Assembly: GCF_040939455.1 (NCBI RefSeq)
Contig: NC_134122.1
Coordinates: forward strand, 28,923,501 to 28,987,500
Origin: Microcebus murinus
Taxonomy: Eukaryota; Chordata; Mammalia; Primates; Cheirogaleidae
Length of the DNA stretch: 64,000 bases
Direction of reading: 5' to 3'
The notes under the pieces are model-generated. The model was not told where the DNA came from. It saw nothing but the letters and a program-made list of their open reading frames with translations, and ran no database searches. This document shows positions 1 through 13,069 of this stretch, piece by piece; the stretch's first letter is position 1; each line of letters begins with the position of its first letter. Position numbers and translations under genes: made by a program.

Positions 1-599
1 TTTCCTCGGTCTCCGACCCTCCGCGCTCCACTCCTCAGGCACCCCAAAACCCCTAGCTTGGACAGCGAGATTTCCTGCACCTGCCTTCAGAGTCTTGGCA
101 GACTGCTTAAGGGCTCCCCACTGGCCAGACCGCGTCCCCTAGTTCAGTTCTCTGAAGAGCAGGCGTAAGGGCTGTGGATTGGGACAGGGGACAGAAAGAT
201 GGGCAGTCGGTGTTGCTGCGAGAGAAAAGGGTCTGAGGCAGGTTTCCGAGCGTGGCAATTATGAATTATTAGAACGGTTAAACAAACTATGAACGGCTGA
301 GCAGAGGCCTCTGTCCTAATAGGGACTTTTGCTAGTGCTGAGGGCTTGCCCCTTGTCAACCTCCAAAACAGCCAGTGCCACGCAGGCGTGTCACCTAACC
401 TCTGTAGTCATGAGTTCAAGGGTCTGGACAATGGAGATAAGGAGGGCAGGGACAGCTTGTTACCTAGGGTTGTCATTTTCAGGAACAATCCCTCCTTTTA
501 ACTCGAGTTTCTCCCAGCCTTTGGCCATGGACCTAACCTAACCAGGATGCCTTGTCCTCCACAGTCCAACAAAATAACCTCCTCCAGCGTCCTCTGTGA
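1..599. other. Unassigned left edge
   Basis: Mixed-composition sequence with no repeat or exon that I recognise. It may hold more of the decayed mucin copy whose membrane exon relic follows at about 655. Confidence 0.4.
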
Positions 600-860
600 T
601 CACACTCTTCACAGCTGTCACTGTGGGGATGTCCTTGATTCTTCCTGTCCCCCCCTCTACTGCTTCTCCACGGACATGCATTGGTTCTTTGGTGGGTGCT
701 GCAAGATGGCTGTCTGTTGGGGGCACTGCTTGGGGGGGCTGGCGGGGCTCCTGGAGGAGGGGTGGCCAGGGCGGAGGTTGGTGAGGGTGGCAGAGGGGTC
801 CTGGATCAGGTGGCCCTGCCCTGACCTTGTGGGGCCCTGACCTGGGTCTTTCCACCATCC
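600..860 (+). pseudogene. Relic of a MUC3-like membrane exon
   Basis: Reading 655-770 gives Y-C-F-S-T-D-M-H-W-F-F-G-G-C-C-K-M-A-V-C-W-G-H-C-L-G-G-L-A-G-L. MUC3A exon 9 reads C-F-S-T-D-E-L-W-F-F-G-P-R-C-E-V-A-V-R-W-R-A-L-I-G-G-L-A-G. The DNA match is strong around 'tgcttctccac' and 'tggttctttgg'. Further on, 'aggaggggtggccagggcgg' resembles the exon 9 end and 'ggtcctgg' near 799 resembles the exon 10 start. The acceptor AG is lost ('ctctac' where the gene has 'cctag'), the leucine run is gone, and no other intact exon is near. Not functional. Probably what remains of a further MUC3/12/17 copy upstream. Confidence 0.6.
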
Positions 861-1150
861 TCTTGTGCAAAGCATGACAAGGGGATTTTGGTTCAGCCCA
901 AGGATTTCCTCCTAGGCTGCTGCATTCCCCTGCTCAGACTGCAGGGAGTCTGATGAGGCCATTGCCCAACTGGCATTAAGCTGGGTTGTTCCCCGACAGA
1001 GTTGGGAGCCGCAGGCCATGCAAGGGACTTTTCTTGTCTTCCCACCCCTTCCTGTGTTCCCTACTTAAGATTGGCCTAATATCATTCGTATTGAATCCAA
1101 GTTATGCCATTTGGGCTCGTCCATCCTGTTCCTCTTTTGTTTTGTCTTGT

Positions 1151-1275
1151 TTTGTTTTTTAGAGACAGTCTCCCTGTGTTGCCCAGACTGGTCTTGAACT
1201 CCTGACCTGAAGCCATCCTCCAGCCACAGGCTCTCAAAGTACTGGCATTACAGGCATGAGCCACTGTGCCCGGCC
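1151..1275 (-). repeat. Old Alu monomer
   Basis: A single Alu-like left monomer ('gagacagtctccctgtgttgc' to 'gccactgtgcccggcc') with no second monomer and many changes. Confidence 0.75.
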
Positions 1276-2005
1276 TTGTACCTTTGGCTCTTTTGCTAGT
1301 TTTGAGCATTTCACACATTTTTTCACCTGTCTCTGGACTCACTTTATTTTCACAATTTTGTCCAATACTTACCCAGTTTGCAGTATTTCCCGTGCAGTTC
1401 ATCGAGCATCCTTTTGATTATGTGAGCCTCTTTTCCAGCTGGGGATAGGTACCCTCGTGTCAGGGGCTAGGTATCCTCGTGTTAGGATTGATTGACACCT
1501 TTCTCAGGGTTCATTTCTGCCCATGGGCTTCCATGATTCTGAAAGGAGTGAAATATGTAGTTTATGTTGTTTAATTCACCAACAGTGCACTGAAGTGTGC
1601 ATTCCACTTCTCCTCCTTGGTGTCAGAATCCTAAAGGAACTCAGTATCCCAGAGTGACTCAATACCTGCCGGGCACAGTGCTCGGCATGCTGGCTTGCTG
1701 GCTGCTCAGGTTCCAGCCGACCCTGACTCGGGCTTTGGTTAAGCACTAGTAATGCATGTTGGGTGACTTCTTGGGAATAGCTGGCGAGGTCTTATTAGGT
1801 GCCATCGATGTTTGACACCCAGAGAGCTCCTGGCCACTCTTGACTGGCCAAATGAGAGCAATGCTGGAAGCACAGTTTCCTTAGCTGGCCCTGGCTGTGG
1901 TTCCAGGGACACCAAGTGTGTGCCACGGGGTGGTGAGGGGTTGTGGGTAGTGTGCTGTTCCACCAGAATGCAGGCATGGAAGATAACCTCAAAAACTAGC
2001 CTTAT
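1276..2005. other. No gene seen
   Basis: Single-copy-looking DNA. It contains a short tandem duplication at about 1447-1487 ('ggtaccctcgtgt' and 'ggtatcctcgtgt'). Open frames are short and not mucin-like. Confidence 0.4.
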
Positions 2006-2162
2006 GGCTGGGCATGGTGGCTCACGCCTGTAATCCTAGCACTCTGAGAGGCTGAGGCAGACGGATCGCTCGAGGTGAGGAGTTCGAGATCAGCCTGAGG
2101 AAGAACGAGATCCTCGCTCTACTAAAAAATAGAAAGAAATTAGCTGGACAACTAAAAAAAAA

Positions 2163-2206
<44 letters not shown>

Positions 2207-2368
2207 AGCTGGGCATGGTGGTGCATGCCTGTAGTCCCAGTACTCAGGAGGCTGAGGCATATCGCTTGAGCTCAGGAGTTTGAGGTTGCTGTGAGCTAGG
2301 CTGCCACCACGGCACTCTAGCCTGGGGAACAGAGTGAGACTGTGTCTCAAACAAAGCAAAACAAAACA
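2006..2368 (+). mobile_element. Alu SINE with internal (TA)n
   Basis: Strepsirrhine-type dimeric Alu flanked by 'aaaactagcctta' on both sides (target duplication). The linker between monomers has grown into a (TA) run at 2163-2202. Confidence 0.88.
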
Positions 2369-3985
2369 AAAACCTAGCCTTAGGTGTCACGAGGGTGATG
2401 CTATCTATGGGAGAAATTTTAAAACAACTCCAGACTTAGCTAATATCGTTGCTATGCTCAAATGCTCATGTACAAGGAACTAACCTTGGGTCTGGGGGGT
2501 ATAAAAATAAAGCGACCGGTGCATTGCTCACTCGAGTCATTGTCATGTCCGTGTGTGTCTGTGTCGTTATTTTATGTTCTGTGTCTTCCCTCGTCCTATA
2601 ATCAGGCCACGACAAGCAATGAATCTTTATGACTGTCAGCTGTGTGACTCCTGAGTAGGAGGCGGTTATAGGAATGCAAGCTAGGGGACAATGGCTATTG
2701 TACATAAATTTCCCCTACCACAGTCCACACCCTGTGGCCCTTTATTAATTTTATAAAGGGCGGTAATACACTCTCTGGGGGCAGGTGGCGTCGTTTGCCT
2801 GCCACTGCCTGTACACTGTGCTAAACATCATCTCCTTTCATTCTCCCTCACGCCAAAGGGACAAGCCCTGTCATCATCACAATTTGATGGGAAACCAAAA
2901 GCGATGTGTAGAGACGCCCGATACAGGTGAGGATAGAGCAGTTGCTCACTCTTGCCAGCTGGTGAACTGGGGGCCCTGCCTGGACTTGGGATGAGAACTC
3001 TGACCTCGCTGGGCAGGGTGCTTTGCAGCCACTCCTGTGACTTCCAGAGAATTCACTCCTAGAGTCTCTCAGGCCCTTCCTTCCAAGAAGAGGGGGGTGT
3101 GTGTGTGGGTGGCCCTGCAGGAGCCTCCCATGCTTCCTGGGATATCTTCCTCCCTCCTCCCCCATGCTCCACTCCCCCCTCCTTCCCAGCCCTCCCTCCA
3201 TCCCCCCTCCCTCACTCTCCATTTCTCTCTTTTCCCCTCTAGGGCCTCAGCCGGAGATCCAGCCTGTTTGACCTTCCAGCCATCTTGGCTCCTAGGATTT
3301 TGAGAGCAGATGCAGGATACCCAATTCTGGGGGAGAGGAGGGGCAGGTGATGGCCAATGTAGTTTTCAAGGACCTTCCTCATCCCGACTTGGGATGTCAC
3401 ACCCCCACTCCCAGACACAGAGACCTCTGTGACTGTAGGACGCAGCCCCCTCTGCCAGGGTGGGGGACTTGAGGGCGTGGGATGCCTAAGCTCCATGTGG
3501 TCAGAGGAGGGCCCATCCCCAGGCTTGACTCCTGACCCTCCCTGACCACCCCACCTCCTCAGGGACCACCTCTGGAGCCCCTTCCCCCATCCCTACACCA
3601 CCCATTTCCTGGGGCTCCATGGCTTTCAGGGATTGCGATTCAAGGGGACAGGGGACCCCATCCCCAGCTCCTTCTCAGTAGGCTGGGAGCTCTTTGGGGG
3701 AGTGGAGGGGAGAGAAAGGCATGAGATCCACAGGGACCGTGGGGCGAGAGGAAAGTGGGAAGAGTTGAAGTCTTGGCAAGTGCTTCCTGCCCCCCATGGC
3801 CCTCGCCATCCGGACCCCTCCTCTCACTGACTCAGAGACCTCGGGTGGTGCCAAGAGGGCAGGTGGGGTGTGGAGCCCTGGAGCCACAGCACATGGTCGC
3901 TGGTAGGTTCTTCCTACCACCTTCTCAATGGAGAGGAAGGGTCTGGGCTGTTGACAGTTAATGGATTCATAGAATTCAAAAGCTA
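2369..3985. other. No gene seen; possible MIR and pyrimidine tract
   Basis: 2,440-2,720 has 'gggtataaaaataaagc' and could be part of an LTR. 2,800-2,960 weakly resembles a minus-strand MIR. 3,120-3,240 is a long pyrimidine tract ending in AG, like a splice acceptor, but I find no convincing exon after it. Confidence 0.35.
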
Positions 3986-4493
3986 TAAATGAAAAATGCT
4001 CTTCTTACCCCTGCCTCCAGACACCCAGTCTCTATCCCTAGAAGCAGTGGTACCTATTGGTCCTGCATTGCAAATATTATCAATAGATGTTCTTCTGTTC
4101 CCAATCCATGTTGTTCCATAGATTGTAGCACCCTATACATACTCTTCTTCTGCACTTGACTATTTTTTTTTAATCTAACAATGTATTTTAAGCATAGTTC
4201 CAGGTTGGTTCATAGACTTCCTCGTTCTTTATTTTCTCCATTTTTAATGAAAAGCTGCATAATTTACATTGCATGAAAGTAATGTGATTTAATTTGTTCC
4301 CCACTAATGCGCATTTAAATTACTTTAAGTTACTTGCTATTACAAACCTAGTACGAAAATCATTTTGCAATGTTGCAGGTATATCCTCGGGATAAATTCC
4401 TAGACTGGGAATTACTAGGCCACTACCTCCAGCGATATATGAGGGTTACTGGTTGCCTATAATGGTGCCAACACAGCCTCTTTTAAAATTTTA
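3986..4493. repeat. Old LINE-like sequence
   Basis: AT-rich sequence with 'ataaattcctagactgggaattactagg', a phrase typical of very old L1-type repeats. Family and strand not resolved. Confidence 0.45.
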
Positions 4494-4508
4494 AAAAGTC
4501 ATGGTCCA

Positions 4509-4847
<339 letters not shown>

Positions 4848-5027
4848 GTCATGGTCCATTTAAGAGGTGAATGGTGTTTCAGTACAACTGTAATTTTGAT
4901 TTCTCTTATTATGAGGGAGTTTGAGCATCTTCTTATGTGTTTAAGGGCCCCCATTCTTCCGTTTTCCAATTTATTAAGTTCTGCTTTTGTCCTTATTAAA
5001 TTTTATCTGCTTTTTTTAAATTATTAA

Positions 5028-5274
5028 AATGTTTTTGGGACAGAGTCTCACTCTGTTGCCCGGGTCTAGAATGCCGTGGCATTAGCCTAGCTCACAGCAA
5101 CCTCAAACTCCTGGGCTCAAGTGATCCTCCTGCCTCAGTCTCCTGAGTGCCACAATGCCTTGGCTAATTTTTCTATATTTACTAGAGACAGGGTCTCATT
5201 CTTGCTCAGGCTGGTCTCAAACTTCTGAGCTCAAGCGATCCTTTCCACCTCTGCCTCCCAGAAGCCTCCCTGGC
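5028..5274 (-). mobile_element. Old Alu SINE
   Basis: Diverged dimeric Alu on the minus strand, from 'tttttgggacagagtctcac' to 'cctcccagaagcc'. The 5' end is lost. Confidence 0.85.
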
Positions 5275-5370
5275 TTCTTTCTGATCTTTTAGGTTTATTT
5301 TATTTGCTTTACAACTTCTGGAATTGGATGTTTAATTAGTTAATTTTGTATAATTAATTAATTCAGTCAT

Positions 5371-5661
5371 TTTAAAGACATGGGGTCTTGCTATGTTGCC
5401 CAGGCTGGAGTGCAGTGGCTATTCACAGATGCAATCCCAGAGCAGTTTTTACTTGCTCTGTTTCTGACCTGGGCTGATTCACTCTTCCTTAGGCAACCTG
5501 GTGGTCCCCTGCTCCCAGGAGGTCACCATACTGATGCTGAACTTAGTACAGACATTTGATCTATGTAGTTTACTATAGCCTAGAACTCCTGGGCTCAAGT
5601 GATCTTCCTGCCTCAGCCTCCTGAGTAGCTGGGACTATAGGCACATGCCACTGCTCCAGCT
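5371..5661 (-). pseudogene. RN7SL pseudogene: Full-length 7SL RNA pseudogene
   Basis: The minus strand follows 7SL signal-recognition-particle RNA end to end, including the central S domain that Alus lack: the part around 'ggtgacctcctgggagcag', 'ggggaccaccaggttgccta' and 'gtgaatagccactgcactcc', then 'gcaagacccc'. The first bases are altered (AGCTGGAGCAGTGG where 7SL has GCCGGGCGCGGTGG), so the internal promoter start is damaged. A short A-rich tail and 'taattaatt' on both sides fit L1-mediated insertion. Unlikely to be transcribed as functional RNA. Confidence 0.85.
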
Positions 5662-5843
5662 GTTTAATTAATTTTTATTCTTTCTTATTTATTGACATAA
5701 TTAATGTTATACATTTTCCTCTGAACATTGCTTTAGCTAGATCCTATAGGCCTTATGTGTATTCTTTTCACTATTTCTATGTTCTAGATGCTGTGTAATT
5801 TTGGTTTATATGTCTCTGAAGAGCTTTTAAGAAAAGGTTTTAA

Positions 5844-6173
5844 GGCTGGGCGTGGTGGCTCATGCTTGTAATCCTAGCTCTCTGGGAGGTGGAGGCAGGA
5901 GGATCGCTTGAGGTCAGGAGTTCGAAACCAACCTGAGCAGGAGCAAGACCCTGTGTCTGCTAAAAATAGAAAGAAATTAATTGGCCAACTAAAAAATATA
6001 TAGAAAAAATTAGCCAGGCATGGTGGCACATGCCTGTAGTCCCAGCTACTTGGGAGGCTGAGGCAGAAGGATTCCTTGGGCCCAGGAATTAGAGTTTGCT
6101 GTGAGCTAGGCTGACACCACGGCACTGGTGAGACTCTGTCTCCAAAATAAAAATAAAAAAAAAAAAAAAAAAA
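5844..6173 (+). mobile_element. Alu SINE
   Basis: Dimeric Alu with an A tail. 'agaaaaggttttaa' on both sides is the target duplication. A short deletion removes the usual end of the right monomer. Confidence 0.92.
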
Positions 6174-6179
6174 GAAAAG

Positions 6180-6760
6180 GTTTTAAATTTCTAGGTGGTA
6201 GAATTTATTTTTAATTGGTTTATTATTAATTTCTAGGTTTAGTGCATTATGATCAGAGAATGTTGTCTATACAAACATATTTCATTGACTCTAAGATATT
6301 ATAGTTGTAAGATGTGCCATTGTTATAGTTTTGAACTTTTTAATTTTTCAACTTGTCATTTTGAAATAATTTCAGGTTTACAAAATATTGCAAAAATGGC
6401 AAAGAGTTCCTGTATATCCTTCATCCATCTTTGAGTGTTAACATCTTATGTCACCATTATACAATTATCAAAATAAGGGAATGACCCTTAATACAACACT
6501 ATGAAATAGTCTACATACCTCATTCAGTGTTGTTCAATTGTTTCATTAATGTCCTATTTCCAATGCAGAAGCCAATTCAGGATCACACATTCCATTTAGT
6601 TGTCATGTTTCCTTAGTGGACGTGACAGTTCCTCAATCTTTTTTTGTCTTTCATGACCTCAACATGTTTGAAGAGCCCTGACCATTTATTTTGTAGAATG
6701 TCCCTCAGTTTGGGTTTGTCCCAATCACAGGGTTAATGAGTATCATATTATTTTAAATAC
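6180..6760. repeat. Old L1-type sequence
   Basis: Phrases such as 'aaatggcaaagagttcctgt', 'ttagttgtcatgtttcctta' and 'gtagaatgtccctcagtttg' occur in old mammalian L1 3' ends. Strand not settled. Confidence 0.55.
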
Positions 6761-7090
6761 CACTAAGAAAGAAAAAGTTACTGCCAATGACAAATGTAAG
6801 ACACCATCAATTGTAAGGCGTACACACATTTTAGAGATGTTAAAATGTGAAAAAATATGCAGCTTAGAACTAATGAAATCCTGTGTAGTTCTTTTAGGGA
6901 TATTTTCTTTTTCGGTCTAATGTGTGGTAAAATTTGTGACTCATTGGCACCTGAGAAAAGATAGATTCTCTGTTTTCAGGATCCAGAATTCATTATATGG
7001 ATCAATTAGATTGGTTGTACTATGTCATTTGGGCTTTTTATATTCTATTAAATCCTTTCTATTTTCATTTTTAAAATTTATTTATTTATT
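6761..7090. other. AT-rich DNA, no gene seen
   Basis: Probably decayed LINE sequence; nothing more specific is visible. Confidence 0.35.
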
Positions 7091-7417
7091 TATTTTTGAG
7101 ACAGAGTCTCGCTTTCTTGCCTAGGCTAGAGTGAGTGCCGTGGCGTCAGCCTAGCTCACAGCAACCTCAAACTCCTGGGCTCAAGTGATCCTCCTGCCTC
7201 AGCCTCCCGAGTAGCTGGGACTACAGGCACAAGCCACCATGCCCGGCTGATTTATATATATATATATATATATTAGTTGGCCAATTAATTTCTTTCTATT
7301 TTTATGGTAGAGACGGGGTCTCGCTCAGGCTGGTTTTGAACTCCTGACCTTGAGCAATCCGCCCGCCTAGGCCTCCCAGAGTGCTAGGATTACAGGCGTG
7401 AGCCACCGCGCCCGGCG
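7091..7417 (-). mobile_element. Alu SINE
   Basis: Complete minus-strand dimeric Alu with an (AT) run in the linker; ends 'gccaccgcgcccggc'. Confidence 0.92.
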
Positions 7418-7441
7418 ATATTTATTTTTTTTTATTTTTAT

Positions 7442-7764
<323 letters not shown>

Positions 7765-7905
7765 AACAGTTTGAATTTGATATTTATTTTATGGGTTACT
7801 TCATGACATCAATTTGCATGGGGGAAACTTTGCATATTTTAACTCTATGATTATTTTGAACTTCATTTAATCTGAGATGGAAGCATCTTAAGATGTAAGA
7901 CTGCA

Positions 7906-8242
7906 GGCCGGGCGTGGTGGCTCACGCCTGTAATCCTAGCACTTTGGGAGGCCGAGGCGGGCGGATTGCTCAAGGTCAGGAGTTCGAAACCAGCCTGAGC
8001 GAGACCCCGTCTCTACCAAAAATAGAAAGAAATTAATTGACCAACTAAAAATATATATACAAAAAATTAGCCGGGCATGGTGGCGCATGCCTGTAGTCCC
8101 CAGCTACTCAGGAGGCTGAGGCAGTAGGATCGCTGAGCCCCAGAGATTGAGGTTGCTGTGAGCTAGGCTGACGCCACGGCACTCACTCTAGCCTGGGCAA
8201 CAAAGTGAGACTCTGTCTAAAAAAAAAAAAAAAAAAAAAAAA
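7906..8242 (+). mobile_element. Alu SINE
   Basis: Complete Alu between two copies of the 17-bp target duplication 'aagatgtaagactgcag'. The clean duplication marks a young insertion. Confidence 0.95.
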
Positions 8243-8258
8243 GATGTAAGACTGCAGA

Positions 8259-8847
8259 TGCAGGTTAGCAATTTATACACTTAAACCAAAGCTGCACAGG
8301 TTACTGGAGTGATGCCAAACACTATGTGATTTCTGTTCAATTTTTAATTTAGTAAAGAGTCTAAGGTATAGCAAATAAGATCAAAAATCAAATTTTACAA
8401 TATTACATTACACATCAATGAGATTTAAATGTAGGAATTGTAACCAGAATATACTGCAGTCCTTGGATTTTTCTGGCATTCATTTGTTTTGCAACTATGC
8501 GTGTGAATCGACATACTGGATCACTGCTATTTTCAAAACATTGTGCTTTAATTACTAGACACAGAGTGCTGGCATAAGGATTGCCAAAATTGTTATTCTT
8601 GAATGTCCTGGAAGATATTCCAAAGAAAAATAATAAAAATGTATAGAAAAGAATTGAGTGATAAAATAATTTAAATAAGAATATATAAATAAAGCTCATA
8701 ATACTCACTTCCTTCTTGTTTGCATTTGCCTAGTAGATTTTGGCCACTGTTTTATTTGGAATCTTACCAGATCACTGGATCTGAGATATAGCTTTGTATA
8801 CAGCAGAGCTAGCTATTCCTATCTGATTTTATCTTTCTTTTTTTTTT
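8259..8847. other. AT-rich DNA, no gene seen
   Basis: No recognisable repeat or exon. The 97-residue minus-strand open frame here is low-complexity and has no family I know. Confidence 0.4.
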
Positions 8848-9008
8848 CTATATATTTTTAGTTGGTCAATTCATTTCTTTTTATTTTTTTAGTAGAGATG
8901 GGGTCTCGCTCTTGCTCAGGCTGGTTTTGAACTCCTGACCTTGAGCGATCCTCCCGCCTCGGCCTCCCAGAGTGCTAGGATTACAGGCGTGAAGCACCGT
9001 GCCTGGCC
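8848..9008 (-). mobile_element. Alu left monomer
   Basis: Only the linker and left monomer are present; the right monomer is missing. Ends 'caccgtgcctggcc'. Confidence 0.85.
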
Positions 9009-9207
9009 AAGAAAACAGTCTTGAACTGCCCATGGCTGTCTGGCTCTTGACAGTAGAGCTGCAATTCTCTGAACTCCTTTCACCACTCAAGGATGTAGAG
9101 GGAGCCTGGAATTGCTCTGTGCCTTTCATTCATCATCAGTAAAACATGTGTTTGGTCTACTTTTTTTCCAAATCTAAAATATACCCTTGCTGAGGTCTCA
9201 GAGAGCA

Positions 9208-9446
9208 GCAAGGCACAGTGATTAAGACAGTTGGCTCTGGAACTGAAACGTCTTGGTCCCTGTCCCAGCTCTGCCATTATTTCAGGTATGGCCTGGGCTA
9301 GTCTATTAACCTCTCTTTGCTTCTGTTTCCTCATCTGTAGGATGTGGCCGGCAAGAACAGTACTCAGGTCTGGGGACCTCTGTAGGCATGGATATGATCT
9401 TGGCGCACTCCCCAGGCACACAGGTGAGTACTCAGTAAATGAGAGC
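9208..9446 (+). repeat. MIR SINE
   Basis: Follows the MIR consensus: 'cacagtgattaagac', 'cagctctgccatt', 'ttaacctctctttgcttc', 'ttcctcatctgtaggatg', then 'agtactcagtaaatg' at the end. Confidence 0.82.
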
Positions 9447-9501
9447 ATTTAGTGATTCTCAAAGACTATTCAAGCATTCTCCTGGGCCTTTATTTACCTC
9501 A

Positions 9502-9772
<271 letters not shown>

Positions 9773-10086
9773 AAATACTCTCTTGTTTCTTATTTATTCA
9801 TTGAACAAATGTGTATTCACCTATTGGGTAGTTGCTGCAGTACATTAATTAAGACACTGGGAGGCACAAGACATAGCACACACAGGCATTATCTGACCGA
9901 CATTTGTTTTGCTTTTCAGCTTTCAAACACTTGTAGCATCCGCCGTGCTGACTGCATTGCAAGGTGCTGCACGCTGCTTTAGATGTACATGAGTGGGCTT
10001 GAAATGGTTAGATGGCAAAACCCAATGTGGGGATGCTGGAAAATTGAGTAACAAGAGGCAAACCAAATGTGCTGTTTGTCTTTTTT
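9773..10086. other. No gene seen
   Basis: Starts 'ttcattgaacaaatgtgtattcacctattg', probably an old SINE/LINE tail; the remainder is unassigned. Confidence 0.35.
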
Positions 10087-10096
10087 GGCTTACCTT

Positions 10097-10425
10097 TTTT
10101 TTTTTTTGAGACAGAGTCTCACTTTGTTGCCCAGGCTCGAGTGAGTGTCATGGCGTCAGCCTGGCTCACAGCAACCTCAAACTCCTGGGCTCGAGCAGTC
10201 CTCCTGCCTCAGCCTCCCGAGTAGCTGGGACTACAGGCATGCGCCACCATGCCCGGCTAATTTTTTCTATATATATTAGTTGGCCAATTAATTTGTTTCT
10301 ATTTATAGTAGAGACGGAGTCTCGCTCTTGCTCAGGCTGGCTTCGAATTCCTGACCTCGAGCAATCTGTCCGCCTCGGCCTCCCAGAGTGCTAGGATTAC
10401 AGGTGTGAGCCACCGCCCCTGGCCC
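10097..10425 (-). mobile_element. Alu SINE
   Basis: Complete minus-strand Alu between copies of 'ggcttaccttttttt'. Confidence 0.93.
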
Positions 10426-10445
10426 GGCTTACCTTTTTTATATAG

Positions 10446-10690
10446 TTTTTTGAGACACAATCTCACTCTATTGCCCTGGCTAGAGTGCAGTGGCATCATC
10501 ACAGTTCATTGCAGCCTCGAACTCCTGGGCTCAAGTGATCCTTCAGCCTCAGCCTTCTGAGTAGCTGGGACTACAGGTGTGGACCACCACGCCCGCCTAA
10601 TTTTTCTGTTTTTTGTGGAGAGTGGTTTCACTCTTGCTCAGGCTGGTCTTGAACTCTTAGCCTCAAGCAATCCTCCAGACTTGGCCTTTT
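10446..10690 (-). mobile_element. Old Alu SINE
   Basis: Diverged minus-strand Alu ('ttgagacacaatctcactct') without the strepsirrhine linker; lacks its 5' end. Confidence 0.82.
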
Positions 10691-11710
10691 TTTCCCCCCA
10701 GAGTTTTATTTATCGTGCTAAAATGCACACTGTAAAACTTGCCATCTGAACTATTTTTAAGTGTATAATTCAGTGGTATTAAATACATTCAGAATGTTGT
10801 GCAACCATTTCTGTCATCCATCTCATAACTGTTTTCATCTTGCAAAACTGAAACTCTACACTCATTAAACAATAGCTCCAGATTCCCCTCTCTGCTCAGC
10901 CCTTGGAAGCCATCATTCCACTTTTCTATCACTGTGATTTTAACTACTCTAGAGACCTCAGATAAGTGGAATCATACAGTATGCCTTTTTGTGACTGGTT
11001 TATTTCACTTAGCATAATGTCCTGAAGAGTCACCCATGTTGCAGCAGGTGTCAGAATTTCCTTCCTTTTTAAAGCTAACTCCCTTGTATGTGTATACCAC
11101 ATTTAGCTTATTCATTCTTCCATCAATGGACATTTGGGTTGTGTCCATGATTTAGCTATGGTGAATAATGCTGCTAGGAACATAGGTGTACAAATGTCTC
11201 TTCAAGACCCTCCTTTCAATTCTTTTACCCAGGAGTCGAATTGCTCAATCATACGGTAATTCTATTTTTAATATTGTGAGGAACCATTCTATTGTTTTCC
11301 ACAGTAGTGTACTGTTCAACATTCCCAATAGGGCACAAGGCTTCCAATTGCTCTACTTCTTTATTAACACTTGTTATTTATTCATTTTTTTGATACTATA
11401 CATTTTAGTAAGTAGGGAGTGATATGTCATTGTAATTTTGATTTGTATTTCCTTAATGATTAGTGATGTTGACCATCTTTTCATGTGCTTATTGGCCATT
11501 TGTATATCTTCTTTGGAGAAATGTCTGTTTCAGTTCTTTGCCCATTTTTTTTTTCCTGCCTGGTTTTGAATTGGGTTGTCTTTTGTTGTTGCTGAATTTT
11601 AGGAGTTTTTTTTAATATAATATTCTAGCTATTAATCCCTTATCAGATATATGATTTGCAAATATTTTCTCTTATTGTATAGATTGCTTTTTTACTATGT
11701 TGATAGTGTC
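10691..11710 (-). mobile_element. L1 fragment, first part
   Basis: The + strand is the reverse complement of L1: 'ataagtggaatcatacagta', 'cttagcataatgtcctgaag', 'gatgttgaccatcttttcat', 'cttatcagatatatgatttg'. The same element resumes at 12,580 after a cluster of Alus. Full of stops, so dead. Confidence 0.82.
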
Positions 11711-12345
<635 letters not shown>

Positions 12346-12352
12346 ATATGTA

Positions 12353-12353
<1 letters not shown>

Positions 12354-12390
<37 letters not shown>

Positions 12391-12578
12391 GAGACAGAGT
12401 CATGCCTGGCTAATTTTTTCTATATATTTTTAGTTGGCCAATTAATTTGTTTCTATTTATAGTAGAGATGGGGTCTCGCTCTTGCTCAGGCTGGTTTTGA
12501 ACTCCTGACCTTGAGCAATCCTCCCACCTCAGACTCCCAGAGTGCTAGGATTACAGGCGTGAGCCACCACACCTGGCC
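12354..12578 (-). mobile_element. Internally deleted Alu with (TA)n at its tail
   Basis: Begins with a (TA) run and T tail, has only the first few bases of the right monomer ('gagacagagtcatgcc'), then jumps to the linker and a full left monomer. Confidence 0.82.
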
Positions 12579-12579
12579 T

Positions 12580-13010
12580 GGATGATAGTCTTTTGATGCA
12601 CAAAATTTTTAAATTTTCATGCAATCCAATTTGTCTATTTTTTCTTTGTTGCCTTTGGTGTCATATCCAAGAAATCGCTGCCATAACCAGTGTTGCGAAG
12701 CATTTATACTATGTTTTCTTCTAAGAGTTTTATAGTTTTAGATCTTACTTTTAGGTCTTTGATCCATTTTGAGTTAATTTTTGTATATGGTTAGGTAACG
12801 GTCCAATTTCATTCTTTTGCATGTGGATATCTCATTTCTCCAGCACTATTTGTTGAAAAGGCTGTTCTTTCCTTATTGAATGGTCTTGACACCCTTGTCA
12901 AAAATTATTTGACAATATATATGAGGACTTATTTCTGTTCTTTCTATTCTATTTCATTAGTCTATAATCCTGCAATTGCAATAAAAATCAGCACCCTGGG
13001 AGAAAATTGA
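12580..13010 (-). mobile_element. L1 fragment, continued
   Basis: Picks up where 11,710 stopped: 'tgatagtcttttgatgcac', 'ttaggtctttgatccatttt', 'gcatgtggatatctcatttc', 'tgttgaaaaggctgttcttt'. Reverse complement of L1 ORF2. Confidence 0.82.
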
Positions 13011-13069
13011 GGGGCAGAATGGAGTTGGCGTTCTCAAAATTCCCATTCCCAGAGAATTTTCTTTCTTTC

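Noticed and set aside
2440..2720. Block with 'gggtataaaaataaagc' as a retroviral LTR
   Set aside because: I could not find paired ends or a target duplication, so it stays unassigned.
3150..3300. Pyrimidine tract ending CCTCTAG as an acceptor of an unknown exon
   Set aside because: No donor, no recognisable peptide and no neighbouring exon that would fit.
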